14,431 bases of DNA, from contig CAIXDD010000507.1 of the NCBI GenBank assembly GCA_903918155.1, forward strand, positions 1-14,431, given 5' to 3'. The position numbers and the translations under genes are program-made. Below are positions 1-7,634 of this stretch, piece after piece; position 1 is the first letter of the stretch, and each line of letters opens with the position of its first letter. The notes below the pieces were generated by a model. That model was not told the DNA's origin. It saw only the letters and a list, made by a program, of their open reading frames with translations, and did no database searches. The DNA is from an uncultured Hyphomicrobiales bacterium (GTDB lineage: Bacteria > Pseudomonadota > Alphaproteobacteria > Rhizobiales > Beijerinckiaceae).

Positions 1-424
1 AAGCATCAAGCACATCCTTTACCTGGATTGTCGCAAGGCGCCCGATATGCTTCAAGCCCACAATTGCCCGAGCGTGGTGAGGATTAGATGCAATCTTGAC
101 GATTCTTTTTGAGATGTTCTTAGCAAGATCGCCAATTCTTTCGAGGTCCCCCGCTATATGAATAGCACCAACAAGCATTCGCAGATCCAAAGCCATGGGT
201 TGTCGACGCGCAATCATCATGACAACGTGATCTTCGAGATCTCTCTGCAGCTCATCAAGACGGGGATCGAGATCCACGACATTACTTGCTAGCGAAACAT
301 TAAAACTTATTAGTGATTCTAGAGCATCCGCCAACATACGCTCAGCGATACCGCCCATTTCAGCTATTTTTGCGCTGACAACTTCAAGTTCAACATCATA
401 GGATCTTACGGTATGGTCGTTCAT
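1..424 (-). CDS. phoU: PhoU, phosphate signalling regulator (3' end cut by window edge)
   Basis: The reverse strand reads open from an ATG at 424 to the left edge, giving 141 residues of a protein usually about 220-240 long. Family hallmarks are HTVRSYDVEL at the N-terminus, EMGGIAERM (22-30), the IARRQPMALDLR motif (71-82) and AGDLERIGDLAKNI (91-104), the last carrying the acidic metal-binding pattern of PhoU helices. PhoU is a cytoplasmic helical-bundle protein that links the Pst transporter to the PhoR/PhoB two-component system and holds the Pho regulon off when phosphate is plentiful. It is the last gene of the pst operon here, 13 nt after the pstB stop, with an AGAGGA ribosome site inside the pstB end. 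Oddity: a hand count over 1-420 gives 196 G+C (about 47%), with AGA, ATA and CTA codons almost absent from its neighbours, which suggests a foreign origin. The family call is secure. Confidence 0.95.
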   Translation of the reverse strand, partial: MNDHTVRSYDVELEVVSAKIAEMGGIAERMLADALESLISFNVSLASNVVDLDPRLDELQRDLEDHVVMMIARRQPMALDLRMLVGAIHIAGDLERIGDLAKNISKRIVKIASNPHHARAIVGLKHIGRLATIQVKDVLDA

Positions 425-437
425 GTCGCGCGTCCTC

Positions 438-1262
438 TCAACCGAAGCGGCCGGTGATGTAATCCTGCGTGCGCTGCTGCGCGGGCGATGTGAACATTTT
501 GGTGGTGGAATCGAACTCGACCAATTCGCCCAGATACATGAAGGCCGTTTTGTCGGAGACGCGGGCGGCCTGCTGCATGTTGTGGGTGACGATGGCGATC
601 GTGTAGCGCGCCTTCAGCCCGTCGATCAGCTCCTCGATCTTCGCCGTGGAGATCGGATCGAGCGCCGAACAGGGTTCGTCGAACAGGATCACTTCGGGGC
701 GAATGGCGATGGTGCGGGCGATGCACAGGCGCTGCTGCTGGCCGCCCGAAAGGCTGAGGCCGCTGGCGCCGAGCTTGTCTTTCACCTCGCCCCAGAGCGC
801 AGCGCCCTTGAGCGCTTCCTCCACCCGCGCGTCCATCTGCGCCTTCGGCAATTTCTCATAGAGCCGCACGCCGAAGGCGATGTTCTCGTAGATCGTCATG
901 GGAAAGGGCGTGGGCTTCTGGAACACCATGCCCACGCGCGCGCGCAGCAGGTTCACGTCCACGCCCGGCGCCAGAATATTCTCGCCGTCGAGCAGAACCT
1001 CGCCCGTGGCGCGCTGGCCGGGATAGAGATCATACATGCGGTTGAGCACGCGCAGCAGCGTGGACTTGCCGCAGCCCGACGGGCCGATGAAGGCCGTCAC
1101 GCGATTGGCCTCGAGCGCGAGATCGATGGATTTCAGCGCGCGCGCGTCGCCGTAGAAGAAATCGAGGTTGCGCACGTCGATCTTGGCGGAGGCGGCAAGC
1201 GGCGCGGCGGCGCTCGCCTGCGGCCGTTCCATGGCGGGCGCCTGCATGAGGACGTCGGTCAT
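438..1262 (-). CDS. pstB: PstB, phosphate ABC transporter ATP-binding subunit
   Basis: A 274-residue ATPase that powers high-affinity phosphate import from the inner face of the membrane. All ABC motifs are present in order: Walker A GPSGCGKS (60-67), Q-loop VGMVFQKPTPFP (110-121; typical of PstB), signature LSGGQ (171-175), Walker B VILFDEP (191-197) and H-loop His227 in VTHNMQQAAR. The length is normal for the family, with about 25 extra Ala/Pro-rich residues before the nucleotide-binding fold. The start MTDVLMQ at 1262 is chosen because its ATG overlaps the pstA stop (ATGA). An open stretch 28 codons further upstream only translates the end of pstA in another frame. It works with PstA and PstC and is followed directly by phoU. 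Confidence 0.97.
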   Translation of the reverse strand: MTDVLMQAPAMERPQASAAAPLAASAKIDVRNLDFFYGDARALKSIDLALEANRVTAFIGPSGCGKSTLLRVLNRMYDLYPGQRATGEVLLDGENILAPGVDVNLLRARVGMVFQKPTPFPMTIYENIAFGVRLYEKLPKAQMDARVEEALKGAALWGEVKDKLGASGLSLSGGQQQRLCIARTIAIRPEVILFDEPCSALDPISTAKIEELIDGLKARYTIAIVTHNMQQAARVSDKTAFMYLGELVEFDSTTKMFTSPAQQRTQDYITGRFG

Positions 1263-2104
1263 TTCAGCTTCCTTTCCGCGCCGAGCACGCGCGCGACGAT
1301 ATTGAGGGCGAGCACCGCCAAAGTGATGAGCAAGGCGCCGGTCCATGCGAGCTGGCGCCAGGTCTCATAGGGGCTCTGCACGAAATTATTGATGGTGACG
1401 GGCAGGTTCGCCATGGCGGCGCCCATGTCCAGGCTCCAGAACTGGTTGGAGAGCGCGGTGAAGAGCAGCGGAGCGGTTTCGCCCGCCACGCGGGCGGTGG
1501 CGAGCAGCACGCCCGTGATGACGCCCGCCCGCGCCGCCCGGAAGGCGATGCGCCGGATGACGAGCGAGCGCGGCAGGCCCAGCGCGGAGGCGGCTTCCCG
1601 CAATTGATTGGGCACGAGCAGCAGCATGTCTTCGGTCGTGCGCACGACGACGGGAATCACGATGACGGCGAGCGCCAGCGCGCCCGCATAGCCGGAGAAG
1701 CCGCCCGTCGTCTGCACGACCGCGATATAGATGAACAGGCCGACGATGATGGAGGGCGCGCTCAACAGAATGTCGTTGATGAACCGCACCACGTCGGACA
1801 ATTTCTCATAGCGGCCGTATTCGGCGAGATAGGCGCCCGCCAGCATGCCCAGCGGCGCGCCGATGCTGACGCCCAGAATCGTCATCGCCAGCGAGCCGAC
1901 GATGGCGTTGGCGAGGCCGCCGTCGGTCGCGCCCGGCGGCGGGGTCGTCTTGGTGAAGACGTCGAGCCCCAGTCCCGCGAGACCGTTGGCGAACAGGGAC
2001 CAGAGAATGAGCCCGAGCCAGAGAAGGCCCAGAGCGGCGGCGGCGACGCAAAGCGCGCGGACGAGGACATCGCGGCGGCGGCGGGCGGCGTAGAGCGGGT
2101 TCAT
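1259..2104 (-). CDS. pstA: PstA, phosphate ABC transporter permease
   Basis: A 281-residue inner-membrane permease that forms the phosphate channel with PstC. A basic N-terminus (AARRRR) is followed by hydrophobic segments at about 17-38, 66-92, 112-131, 137-155, 192-212 and 250-272, the usual six-helix layout. The cytoplasmic EAA coupling loop, REAASALGLPRSLVIRRIAF (169-188), is the site that docks on PstB. DILLSAPSIIVGLFIY (111-126) is typical of PstA. A GGGAGG ribosome site precedes the ATG at 2104. Only 3 nt separate it from the pstC stop, and its own stop overlaps the pstB start as ATGA, so the three genes are translationally linked. Confidence 0.96.
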   Translation of the reverse strand: MNPLYAARRRRDVLVRALCVAAAALGLLWLGLILWSLFANGLAGLGLDVFTKTTPPPGATDGGLANAIVGSLAMTILGVSIGAPLGMLAGAYLAEYGRYEKLSDVVRFINDILLSAPSIIVGLFIYIAVVQTTGGFSGYAGALALAVIVIPVVVRTTEDMLLLVPNQLREAASALGLPRSLVIRRIAFRAARAGVITGVLLATARVAGETAPLLFTALSNQFWSLDMGAAMANLPVTINNFVQSPYETWRQLAWTGALLITLAVLALNIVARVLGAERKLK

Positions 2105-2107
2105 GGA

Positions 2108-3115
2108 TCAGCCTCCCTGCCGGCGTTCGATCCGGCGCAGCATCAGGCGCGCGGCGGCGAGAACGAAGAAGGTCAGGACGAACAGAAGCAGGCCCAGAAG
2201 GATCAACGCCGATTGATGCACGCCGTCGCTTTCGGCGAATTCGCTCGCGATGGCCGCGGAGATCGTCGTGCCGGGCGCGAAGAGCGATCCGGTGATCTTG
2301 AAGGAATTGCCGATGATGAAAGTGACGGCCATGGTTTCGCCAAGCGCCCGCCCCAGCCCGAGCATCAGCCCGCCGATCAATCCCACGCGCGTATAGGGAA
2401 TGACGACGTTGCGCACCACTTCCCAGGTCGTGCAGCCCATGCCGTAAGCGCTTTCCTTCAGCATCGGCGGCACGGTGGCGAACACGTCGCGCGCGATGGC
2501 CGTGATGAAGGGCAGCACCATGATGGCGAGCACCAGCGACGCGTTGAAGAGCGAGAGATAGGACGGGGGCCCGGCGAACAGCGCGCCCAGCACCGGCACG
2601 CCGTCGAACAGGCGGATCATCGCGGGCTGGAAATGATCGGTCAGGAACGGCGCCAGAACGAAAAAGCCCCACATGCCGTAGATGATCGAGGGAATGCCCG
2701 CGAGCAATTCAATCGCCATGCCGACAGGACGGCGCAAGGATTCGGGGCACAATTCCGTGAGGAAGATCGCCACGCCGACGCCGACAGGGGCGGCGATGGT
2801 CATGGCGATGAAAGAGGTGAGCAGCGTGCCATAGATCGGACCGAGCGCGCCGAGCACGGGATCGGGCTGCAATTGCGGGGCCCAGCGCTGCGTCCACAGG
2901 AAGTCCGCGCCGAAGGCCTGGAGCGCCGGCCAGGCGCCGATCACGAGCGTGAGGATGATGCCGCCCAACACGCCCAGAACCGCGAGGGCGGCCAGACGCG
3001 TCATCCAGTAGAAGGTGGAATCGCCCAGTTTGAACGCGGCGAGCGCACGGGCGCGGGACGCCGTTTCCTGCGCAGGCGAGGCGCGCGTGAGCGCAGTGCG
3101 GGCGATTTCGGTCAC
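2108..3115 (-). CDS. pstC: PstC, phosphate ABC transporter permease
   Basis: The second permease of the Pst complex, 335 residues from the GTG at 3115. The first membrane helix is at about 39-60. IYGTLLTSFIAMTIAAPVGV (94-113), the PstC-type ELLAGIPSIIYGMWGFF (136-152) and the EAA loop LKESAYGMGCTTWEVVRNVV (219-238) are all clear, and RALGETMAV (256-264) is a further family hallmark. Start choice: the frame is also open back to a GTG at 3202 that overlaps the pstS stop (GTGA), giving 364 residues. The 29 extra residues are Arg/Pro-rich, translate a perfect hairpin and exceed normal family length. The GTG at 3115 is preceded by AAGGGGGG. The internal start is therefore preferred, with moderate certainty; the product itself is certain. 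Confidence 0.93.
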   Translation of the reverse strand: MTEIARTALTRASPAQETASRARALAAFKLGDSTFYWMTRLAALAVLGVLGGIILTLVIGAWPALQAFGADFLWTQRWAPQLQPDPVLGALGPIYGTLLTSFIAMTIAAPVGVGVAIFLTELCPESLRRPVGMAIELLAGIPSIIYGMWGFFVLAPFLTDHFQPAMIRLFDGVPVLGALFAGPPSYLSLFNASLVLAIMVLPFITAIARDVFATVPPMLKESAYGMGCTTWEVVRNVVIPYTRVGLIGGLMLGLGRALGETMAVTFIIGNSFKITGSLFAPGTTISAAIASEFAESDGVHQSALILLGLLLFVLTFFVLAAARLMLRRIERRQGG

Positions 3116-3165
3116 GGGCCCCCCTTCGGGCGAAACGTTCGGCGTCACTGGAACCAACCAAGCGG

Positions 3166-3188
3166 ACGGCGGCCGGAGCCGCCGCCGT
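3166..3188 (-). promoter_or_regulatory. Intercistronic hairpin between pstS and pstC
   Basis: On the transcribed (minus) strand, ACGGCGGC and GCCGCCGT form a perfect 8-bp stem around a 7-nt loop, 11 nt after the pstS stop. No T-run follows, so it is not a standard intrinsic terminator. Hairpins in this position after a binding-protein gene often protect the upstream mRNA or lower downstream expression, giving an excess of PstS over the membrane subunits. That role is inferred from position. If pstC really starts at 3202, the hairpin lies inside its coding sequence. Confidence 0.5.
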
Positions 3189-3198
3189 TCTTTATAGG

Positions 3199-4245
3199 TC
3201 ACTGGGCCTGGATGTCCTTGGCCCAGGTGGCCTTGATCAGCGCGACGACCGCATCGGGCATGGGCACGTAATCCAGCTCCTCGGCCATCTTGTCGCCCTT
3301 CTCGAAAGCCCAGGCGAAGAATTTCAGCGCCTGCGCCGCGCTCGCCTTGTCCTTGGGCTGCTTGGGCATCAGGATGAAAGTCGCCGCGGTGATCGGCCAG
3401 GACGACTCGCCGGGCTGGTCCGTGAGGATGAGATTGTAGCCCGCAGCCTTCGCCCAGTCGGCATTGGCGGCGGCCGCCTGAAAGCTCTGCGACGACGGCT
3501 GCAGGGTCTTGCCGGCCCGGTTGACCATGGCGGCGTGCGCGAGCTTGTTCTGCTTGGCGTAGGCGTATTCCACATAGCCGATGGAATTTCTGGTCTGGGC
3601 GACATTGCCCGCCACGCCTTCATTGCCGCGCGCGCCCACGCCCACCGGCCATTCCACCGCCGTGCCGACGCCCACTTTCGATTTCCACTCGGCGCTCACC
3701 TGCGACAGATAGGTCACGAAGACGAAAGTCGTTCCCGAACCGTCCGACCGGCGCACGACCGTGATCGGCGCGGCGGGCAGTTTTGCGGCGGGGTTGAGTT
3801 TGCGGATCGCCGCATCGTCCCAGCTCTTGATCTTGCCGAGATAGATGTCGGCGAGCGTCGCGCCGTCGAGCGTCAGCTCGCCCGGCTTCAGTCCGTCCAC
3901 ATTCACCACCGGCACGATGGCGCCCATGACCTGCGGCCATTGGACGAGGCCGTCCTTTTCGAGCTGGGCGGCGGAAAGCGGCGCGTCGGTGGCGCCGAAG
4001 ACGACCGTGCGCGACTGGATCTGCTTCACGCCGGCGCCCGAGCCCAGCGATTGATAGTTCAGCCCGGTCCCGGTCTCTTTTTTGTAGGCGTCGGCCCATT
4101 TCGAATAGATCGGATAGGGGAACGTGGCCCCGGCGCCGGTGATGTCGGCCGCATGAGCGGCGGGAGCGGCCAGCGATGCGGCGGCCGCGGCGATGGCGGC
4201 GGCGGCGAAAGCGGCGCGGAGGGGGAAAATCGTGCGGAGGTTCAT
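3199..4245 (-). CDS. pstS: PstS, periplasmic phosphate-binding protein
   Basis: A 348-residue secreted binding protein that captures phosphate and delivers it to PstCA. A signal peptide is visible: basic start (MNLRTIFPLR), long Ala-rich core, and AHA cleavage site after residue 32. The mature start ADITGAGATFPYPIYSKW is the family signature. Phosphate-contact segments include GAGATF (37-42), SLGSGAGV (66-73), the ATDAP loop with Asp87, and RRSDGSGTT (165-173). Length matches E. coli PstS (about 346). A GAGG ribosome site lies upstream of the ATG at 4245. It is the first gene of the operon, preceded by an AT-rich stretch with a possible Pho box. Confidence 0.97.
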   Translation of the reverse strand: MNLRTIFPLRAAFAAAAIAAAAASLAAPAAHAADITGAGATFPYPIYSKWADAYKKETGTGLNYQSLGSGAGVKQIQSRTVVFGATDAPLSAAQLEKDGLVQWPQVMGAIVPVVNVDGLKPGELTLDGATLADIYLGKIKSWDDAAIRKLNPAAKLPAAPITVVRRSDGSGTTFVFVTYLSQVSAEWKSKVGVGTAVEWPVGVGARGNEGVAGNVAQTRNSIGYVEYAYAKQNKLAHAAMVNRAGKTLQPSSQSFQAAAANADWAKAAGYNLILTDQPGESSWPITAATFILMPKQPKDKASAAQALKFFAWAFEKGDKMAEELDYVPMPDAVVALIKATWAKDIQAQ

Positions 4246-4314
4246 GTACGCCTCGTCATTCCAGCCGGCCCCATGGCCGACGCCGCCTTTCTAGGGGCCG
4301 GGCGCAACGCTTTT

Positions 4315-4332
4315 GTGACAGTGAAAAACCAT
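4315..4332 (-). promoter_or_regulatory. Candidate degenerate Pho box upstream of pstS
   Basis: On the minus strand the site reads ATGGTTT-TTCA-CTGTCAC. The second half matches the PhoB half-site CTGTCAY exactly and the first half matches only about 3 of 7 positions. It lies about 70 bp upstream of pstS, inside the only AT-rich island (about 4311-4352) of an otherwise very GC-rich intergenic region. That is where a PhoB-activated promoter is expected. No convincing -10 could be placed. The region also carries the promoter side of the divergent fumarylacetoacetase gene, so this island might serve either gene. Confidence 0.4.
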
Positions 4333-4439
4333 TATTTTCAGTTGTTTAAAAAGATCTTCCCGCGCCGCGCTGGCTTGCCCCCGGCGGCTGCGCTAGGAGG
4401 ACGCGACGCCCGCACGGGCGATGGAGGAGGAAAGGCCGC

Positions 4440-5723
4440 ATGGACGCGCCCAAACACCCGAACGATCCCTCGCTGCGCTCCTTCGTGGAGGTCGCGCCCG
4501 ACAGTCCCTTCCCCATCCAGAACCTGCCCTGGGGCGTGTTCTCGACGTCCAGCGATTCGCGCCCGCGCGTCGGCGTGGCGATCGGCGACCTTGTGCTCGA
4601 CGTCGCGGCGCTGGAGGACGCGGGCCTCATGCCGCGCATGTCCGCCAAAAGCGCGTTCCGCCAGCCCTCGCTCAACACGCTGATCGCGGCGGGCGGCTAT
4701 TCATGGTCCGTCGCGCGCCGGCATGTGAGCCAGATTCTGCGCCATGACGATCCCAGATTGCGCGACGACAAGGCGCTGCGCGCGCGCGCGCTCATCCCCC
4801 AATCGCAGGCGCGCATGCATCTGCCCATCGAAGTGAAGGGCTATACGGATTTCTATTCCTCGCGCGAACACGCGACGAACGTTGGAACCATGTTCCGCGG
4901 CAAGGACAATGCGCTCAACGAAAACTGGCTGTGGATGCCCATCGGCTACAATGGCCGCGCGAGCACGGTGATCGTTTCGGGCGAGCCGGTGCGCCGGCCC
5001 AAGGGCCAGATCAAGGGACCGGACTTTCCCGCCCCCGTCCACGCGCCTTCGCGCCGGCTCGACATCGAGCTGGAGATGGGCGTGATCGTGGGCGTGGACA
5101 CGAAGATCGGCGAGACGATGAGCGTGGAGCAGGCGCAGGGCGCGATCTTCGGCTTCTCGCTGCTCAACGACTGGAGCGCGCGCGACATCCAGCAATGGGA
5201 ATATGTGCCGCTCGGCCCCTTCCAGGGCAAGGCTTTCGCCACGAGCCCGGGCGCCTGGGTGACGACGGCGGAGGCGCTGGAGCCCTTCCGCGTGGAAGGC
5301 CCGCGCCAGGATCCGCCGCCGCTCGATTATCTGCGCCAGACCGGCGCGCATAATTACGACATCGAGCTGGAGGTGGAATTGCGGCCGAAGGGCGCGACGC
5401 AGGGCGTCATCGTCAGCCGGACGAATTTCAAGGGCATGTATTGGTCGAGCGCCCAGCAGATCGCCCATCATGCGTCTTCGGGCTGCGCCATGCGCGTGGG
5501 CGACCTTCTGGGATCGGGCACCATTTCCGGCTCCGAAAAGGGAACGTTCGGCTCCCTGCTGGAGCTGACATGGGGCGGGAAAGAACCGCTGGCGCTGCCG
5601 GACGGACGCACGCGCACCTTTCTGGAGGACGGCGACGTCGTGATCCTGCGCGGCTGGAAACAATGCGAGGGCTATCGCATCGGTCTGGGCGAATGCGCCG
5701 GCGAAATCGCGCCTGCGCAATGA
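4440..5723 (+). CDS. fahA: Fumarylacetoacetase (FAH)
   Basis: A 427-residue enzyme that hydrolyses 4-fumarylacetoacetate to fumarate and acetoacetate, the last step of tyrosine/homogentisate degradation in the cytoplasm. The N-terminal SH3-like domain begins with PFPIQNLPWGVFST (23-36). The C-terminal metal-dependent domain keeps the residues known from mammalian FAH: Asp137, Tyr139 and catalytic His144 in TDFYSSREHATN, Arg153 in MFR, Glu210 and Glu212 in DIELEMG, Asp244 and Arg248 in LLNDWSARD, and Lys264 in FQGKAF. Together these give a complete Ca/Mg site and active site. Length equals the usual 415-430. A strong GGAGGAGG ribosome site precedes the ATG. Its usual partners, homogentisate dioxygenase and maleylacetoacetate isomerase, are not in the window, so it stands alone here, divergent from pstS. 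Confidence 0.96.
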   Translation: MDAPKHPNDPSLRSFVEVAPDSPFPIQNLPWGVFSTSSDSRPRVGVAIGDLVLDVAALEDAGLMPRMSAKSAFRQPSLNTLIAAGGYSWSVARRHVSQILRHDDPRLRDDKALRARALIPQSQARMHLPIEVKGYTDFYSSREHATNVGTMFRGKDNALNENWLWMPIGYNGRASTVIVSGEPVRRPKGQIKGPDFPAPVHAPSRRLDIELEMGVIVGVDTKIGETMSVEQAQGAIFGFSLLNDWSARDIQQWEYVPLGPFQGKAFATSPGAWVTTAEALEPFRVEGPRQDPPPLDYLRQTGAHNYDIELEVELRPKGATQGVIVSRTNFKGMYWSSAQQIAHHASSGCAMRVGDLLGSGTISGSEKGTFGSLLELTWGGKEPLALPDGRTRTFLEDGDVVILRGWKQCEGYRIGLGECAGEIAPAQ

Positions 5724-5745
5724 CGCATCGGACGTAGCCCGAAAG

Positions 5746-5774
5746 AAAGCCGCGCGCGTCGCGGGCGGGGCTTT
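5746..5774 (+). terminator. Weak candidate terminator after fahA
   Basis: An inverted repeat starts 22 nt after the fahA stop: AAAGCC pairs with GGCTTT, and the inner GC-rich arms pair with two mismatches. Only three T follow the stem, so efficiency would be modest. It lies in the 120-nt spacer before the sulfatase-like gene; nothing else is seen there apart from the latter's GGAG ribosome site. Confidence 0.35.
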
Positions 5775-5843
5775 ACCGCCTGCGGCCCGCCGCTATAGTG
5801 CCTGTCGCAAAACCTTCATATTCCGACCGGAGCCGGTCACCCC

Positions 5844-7634
5844 ATGCGTAACCCAGACAGGCGCTCGCCGCTCGCCGCCCTTTTCGGCGCGAGCCTCACG
5901 CGCGTCTGGCGCGGGGCTTCGGGCGGGGCTTCGGGCAGGGCTTCGGGCGAGGCTTCGGGGTGGACTCGCGCGCTCGCGGGCGGGGCGCTCGCCGCCGCCG
6001 CTTTCATTCTCGCGACCGAGGAATATTGGATCGCCGGCGCGCTCGTGACGGCCTGTTTCGCGGGGCTGGCGGTCGCGCTCTTCGCGCTCACCCGGCGCGC
6101 CGGCGTGGCGCTCGCCCTCGTCGTCTCCCTGATGGCCGCGCTCTACGCCGCCTCGGGCTTCAAGTTCCGCATCGTCGCGATGAACCTGCATGTCTATGAC
6201 GCGGCCTTCTATCTGTTCAACATGGCGCAGGCCTCGTTCTTCGTGGAGACCTTTCCGCTGGAGGCGGGCGCGCTCGCCGCAGGCGCGCTCGCCTGCATGG
6301 CGCTGCTCGTCCTCGCCTGGCGGCGCGAGCGCCCGCGCCTGCCGGGGCGCCTCCTCACCGCGGGCCTGCTCGTCGCCGGTCTGGGCGCCGGCGCGGGCGC
6401 CTCGTCGGCGCTGATCCAGCGCGGCGCGCCGATCTTCAACGAGGGCGAGAACGTCTTCTCCGCCTTCATCGCCTCGTTCGGCGACCTGCCCGCGCTGGCG
6501 CAGGCGCGCGGCTTTCTGGAGATGAGCGCGCAGGCGAGCCTTGCGCCCGGCCTGCCGGAGCCGATCGTCTGCGAGCCCGCGCAGACGCCGCCCGACATCG
6601 TGCTCTTTCTCAATGAATCGGCCATGCCGCCGGGCGTCTATCCGCAGCTCGCCTATCCGCCGGAGGCCCTGCCCCTCTTCCAGTCGCAGGACGGCGGCGT
6701 GCGCCGCCTGCGGGTCGAGACGTTCGGCGGCGGAACCTGGCTGTCGGATTTCTCCGCGCTCACCGGCCTGTCCACGAATATGTTCGGCTCGATGCGCAAT
6801 TTCGCAGCCCAGCTCACCGCCGGACGCCTGCGCCACACGCTGCCGCAATATCTGAAAGCCTGCGGCTACGAGACGACGATCATCTATCCCTCGCTGGCGG
6901 AATTCGCCGGCTCGGCGCGCTTCTACCGCGCCATCGGCTTCGACCGCGTGATCGACCGCAAGACCCACAAGGCGCCTGACGAGCGCCAGCGCGACGCGTT
7001 TTATTACGCGCAGGTGCGCAAGGTCTTCGACGACGCGCGCCAGCGCGAGAGCCGGCGGCCGCAATTCGTCGTCGCCTCCAGCATGTCGACCCATTCGCCC
7101 TGGGACTTCCGCTTCGCGCCCGATCAGCTGCGCCCCGGCGAGGCCACGCGCTGGACGGGCAATGCGGAATTCGACGAATATCTCTGGCGCCTCGTGCTCG
7201 CCAGACGCGACCGCGACGCCTTCCGCGCCGATCTCGCGCGCAGCTTTCCGGGAAAGCCCTTCCTCTTCGTGGGCTATGGCGACCATCAGCCCGCGCTGGC
7301 GCGTCTGCCGCTGGAGAACGCCAGCGAGATCGCCGATCGCGGCGCGGCCTGGCAGCTCGACCCCGCCTCGCGCGCGTTTGAGACCTATTATTCGGTGGAG
7401 GGGCTGGGCTTCGCGCCGCGCGCGGCCGCGTCCGACCTGCCCGTCCTCGAGATTCCGCATCTGGCCACCGTCACCGTCGCTGCGGCGGGACTGCCGCTTG
7501 ACGCGGTGTTCGCGCGGCGCCTGTGGCTTCTGGAGACCTGCAAGGGCCTTTACACGACCTGCCCCGACAAGGGCGCCGTGCTCGGCTTCCAGCGGTGGCT
7601 CGTCGATCATGGATGGATGTCAGCGCAGCGTTGA
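5844..7634 (+). CDS. Membrane-anchored sulfatase/LtaS-like phosphotransferase-family enzyme
   Basis: A 596-residue protein with a cytoplasmic low-complexity start, about five hydrophobic segments (roughly 43-58, 62-82, 86-104, 141-160, 170-190) and an extracytoplasmic alkaline-phosphatase-superfamily domain (about 249-595). Landmarks match the LtaS/OpgB branch: a metal-ligand Glu258 in DIVLFLNES, a nucleophile-position Thr298 in GGGTW followed by SDFSALTG, His417 in MSTHSPW, and Asp480-His481 in GYGDHQP. Four cysteines in the outer part (243, 340, 566, 573) could form disulfides. Such enzymes transfer phosphoglycerol or phosphoethanolamine from a phospholipid onto glycans at the outer face of the inner membrane; true sulfatase activity is less likely because no Cys/Ser formylglycine motif is seen. 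The substrate is unknown. Its stop overlaps the FkbM start as TGATG, pointing to a joint role in surface glycan modification. GGAG lies 11 nt upstream of the ATG. Confidence 0.85.
   Translation: MRNPDRRSPLAALFGASLTRVWRGASGGASGRASGEASGWTRALAGGALAAAAFILATEEYWIAGALVTACFAGLAVALFALTRRAGVALALVVSLMAALYAASGFKFRIVAMNLHVYDAAFYLFNMAQASFFVETFPLEAGALAAGALACMALLVLAWRRERPRLPGRLLTAGLLVAGLGAGAGASSALIQRGAPIFNEGENVFSAFIASFGDLPALAQARGFLEMSAQASLAPGLPEPIVCEPAQTPPDIVLFLNESAMPPGVYPQLAYPPEALPLFQSQDGGVRRLRVETFGGGTWLSDFSALTGLSTNMFGSMRNFAAQLTAGRLRHTLPQYLKACGYETTIIYPSLAEFAGSARFYRAIGFDRVIDRKTHKAPDERQRDAFYYAQVRKVFDDARQRESRRPQFVVASSMSTHSPWDFRFAPDQLRPGEATRWTGNAEFDEYLWRLVLARRDRDAFRADLARSFPGKPFLFVGYGDHQPALARLPLENASEIADRGAAWQLDPASRAFETYYSVEGLGFAPRAAASDLPVLEIPHLATVTVAAAGLPLDAVFARRLWLLETCKGLYTTCPDKGAVLGFQRWLVDHGWMSAQR
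5913..5960 (+). repeat. Four 12-bp tandem repeats in the sulfatase-like gene
   Basis: Four contiguous units of GGGGCTTCGGGC with small changes: two exact copies, then one starting AGGG, then one starting GAGG and ending in G. They are in frame and encode (G/R/E)ASG four times, residues 24-39, in the cytoplasmic N-terminus before the first membrane segment. Because each unit is 12 bp, copy-number changes would keep the frame and only alter linker length. Confidence 0.9.

Noticed and set aside
423..1370. 315-codon plus-strand frame opposite pstB
   Set aside because: Shadow of pstB; no motif, and pstB carries every ABC signature.
1604..3271. 555-codon open frame on the plus strand across pstA and pstC
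   Set aside because: It is antisense to two clear permease genes, has a His/Arg/Asp/Gly-rich composition and no recognisable domain, as expected for stop-poor GC-rich DNA.
5793..7610. 605-codon open frame on the minus strand opposite the sulfatase-like gene
   Set aside because: Arg/Gly/Ala-rich antisense translation without motifs; the plus-strand gene has a complete active site.
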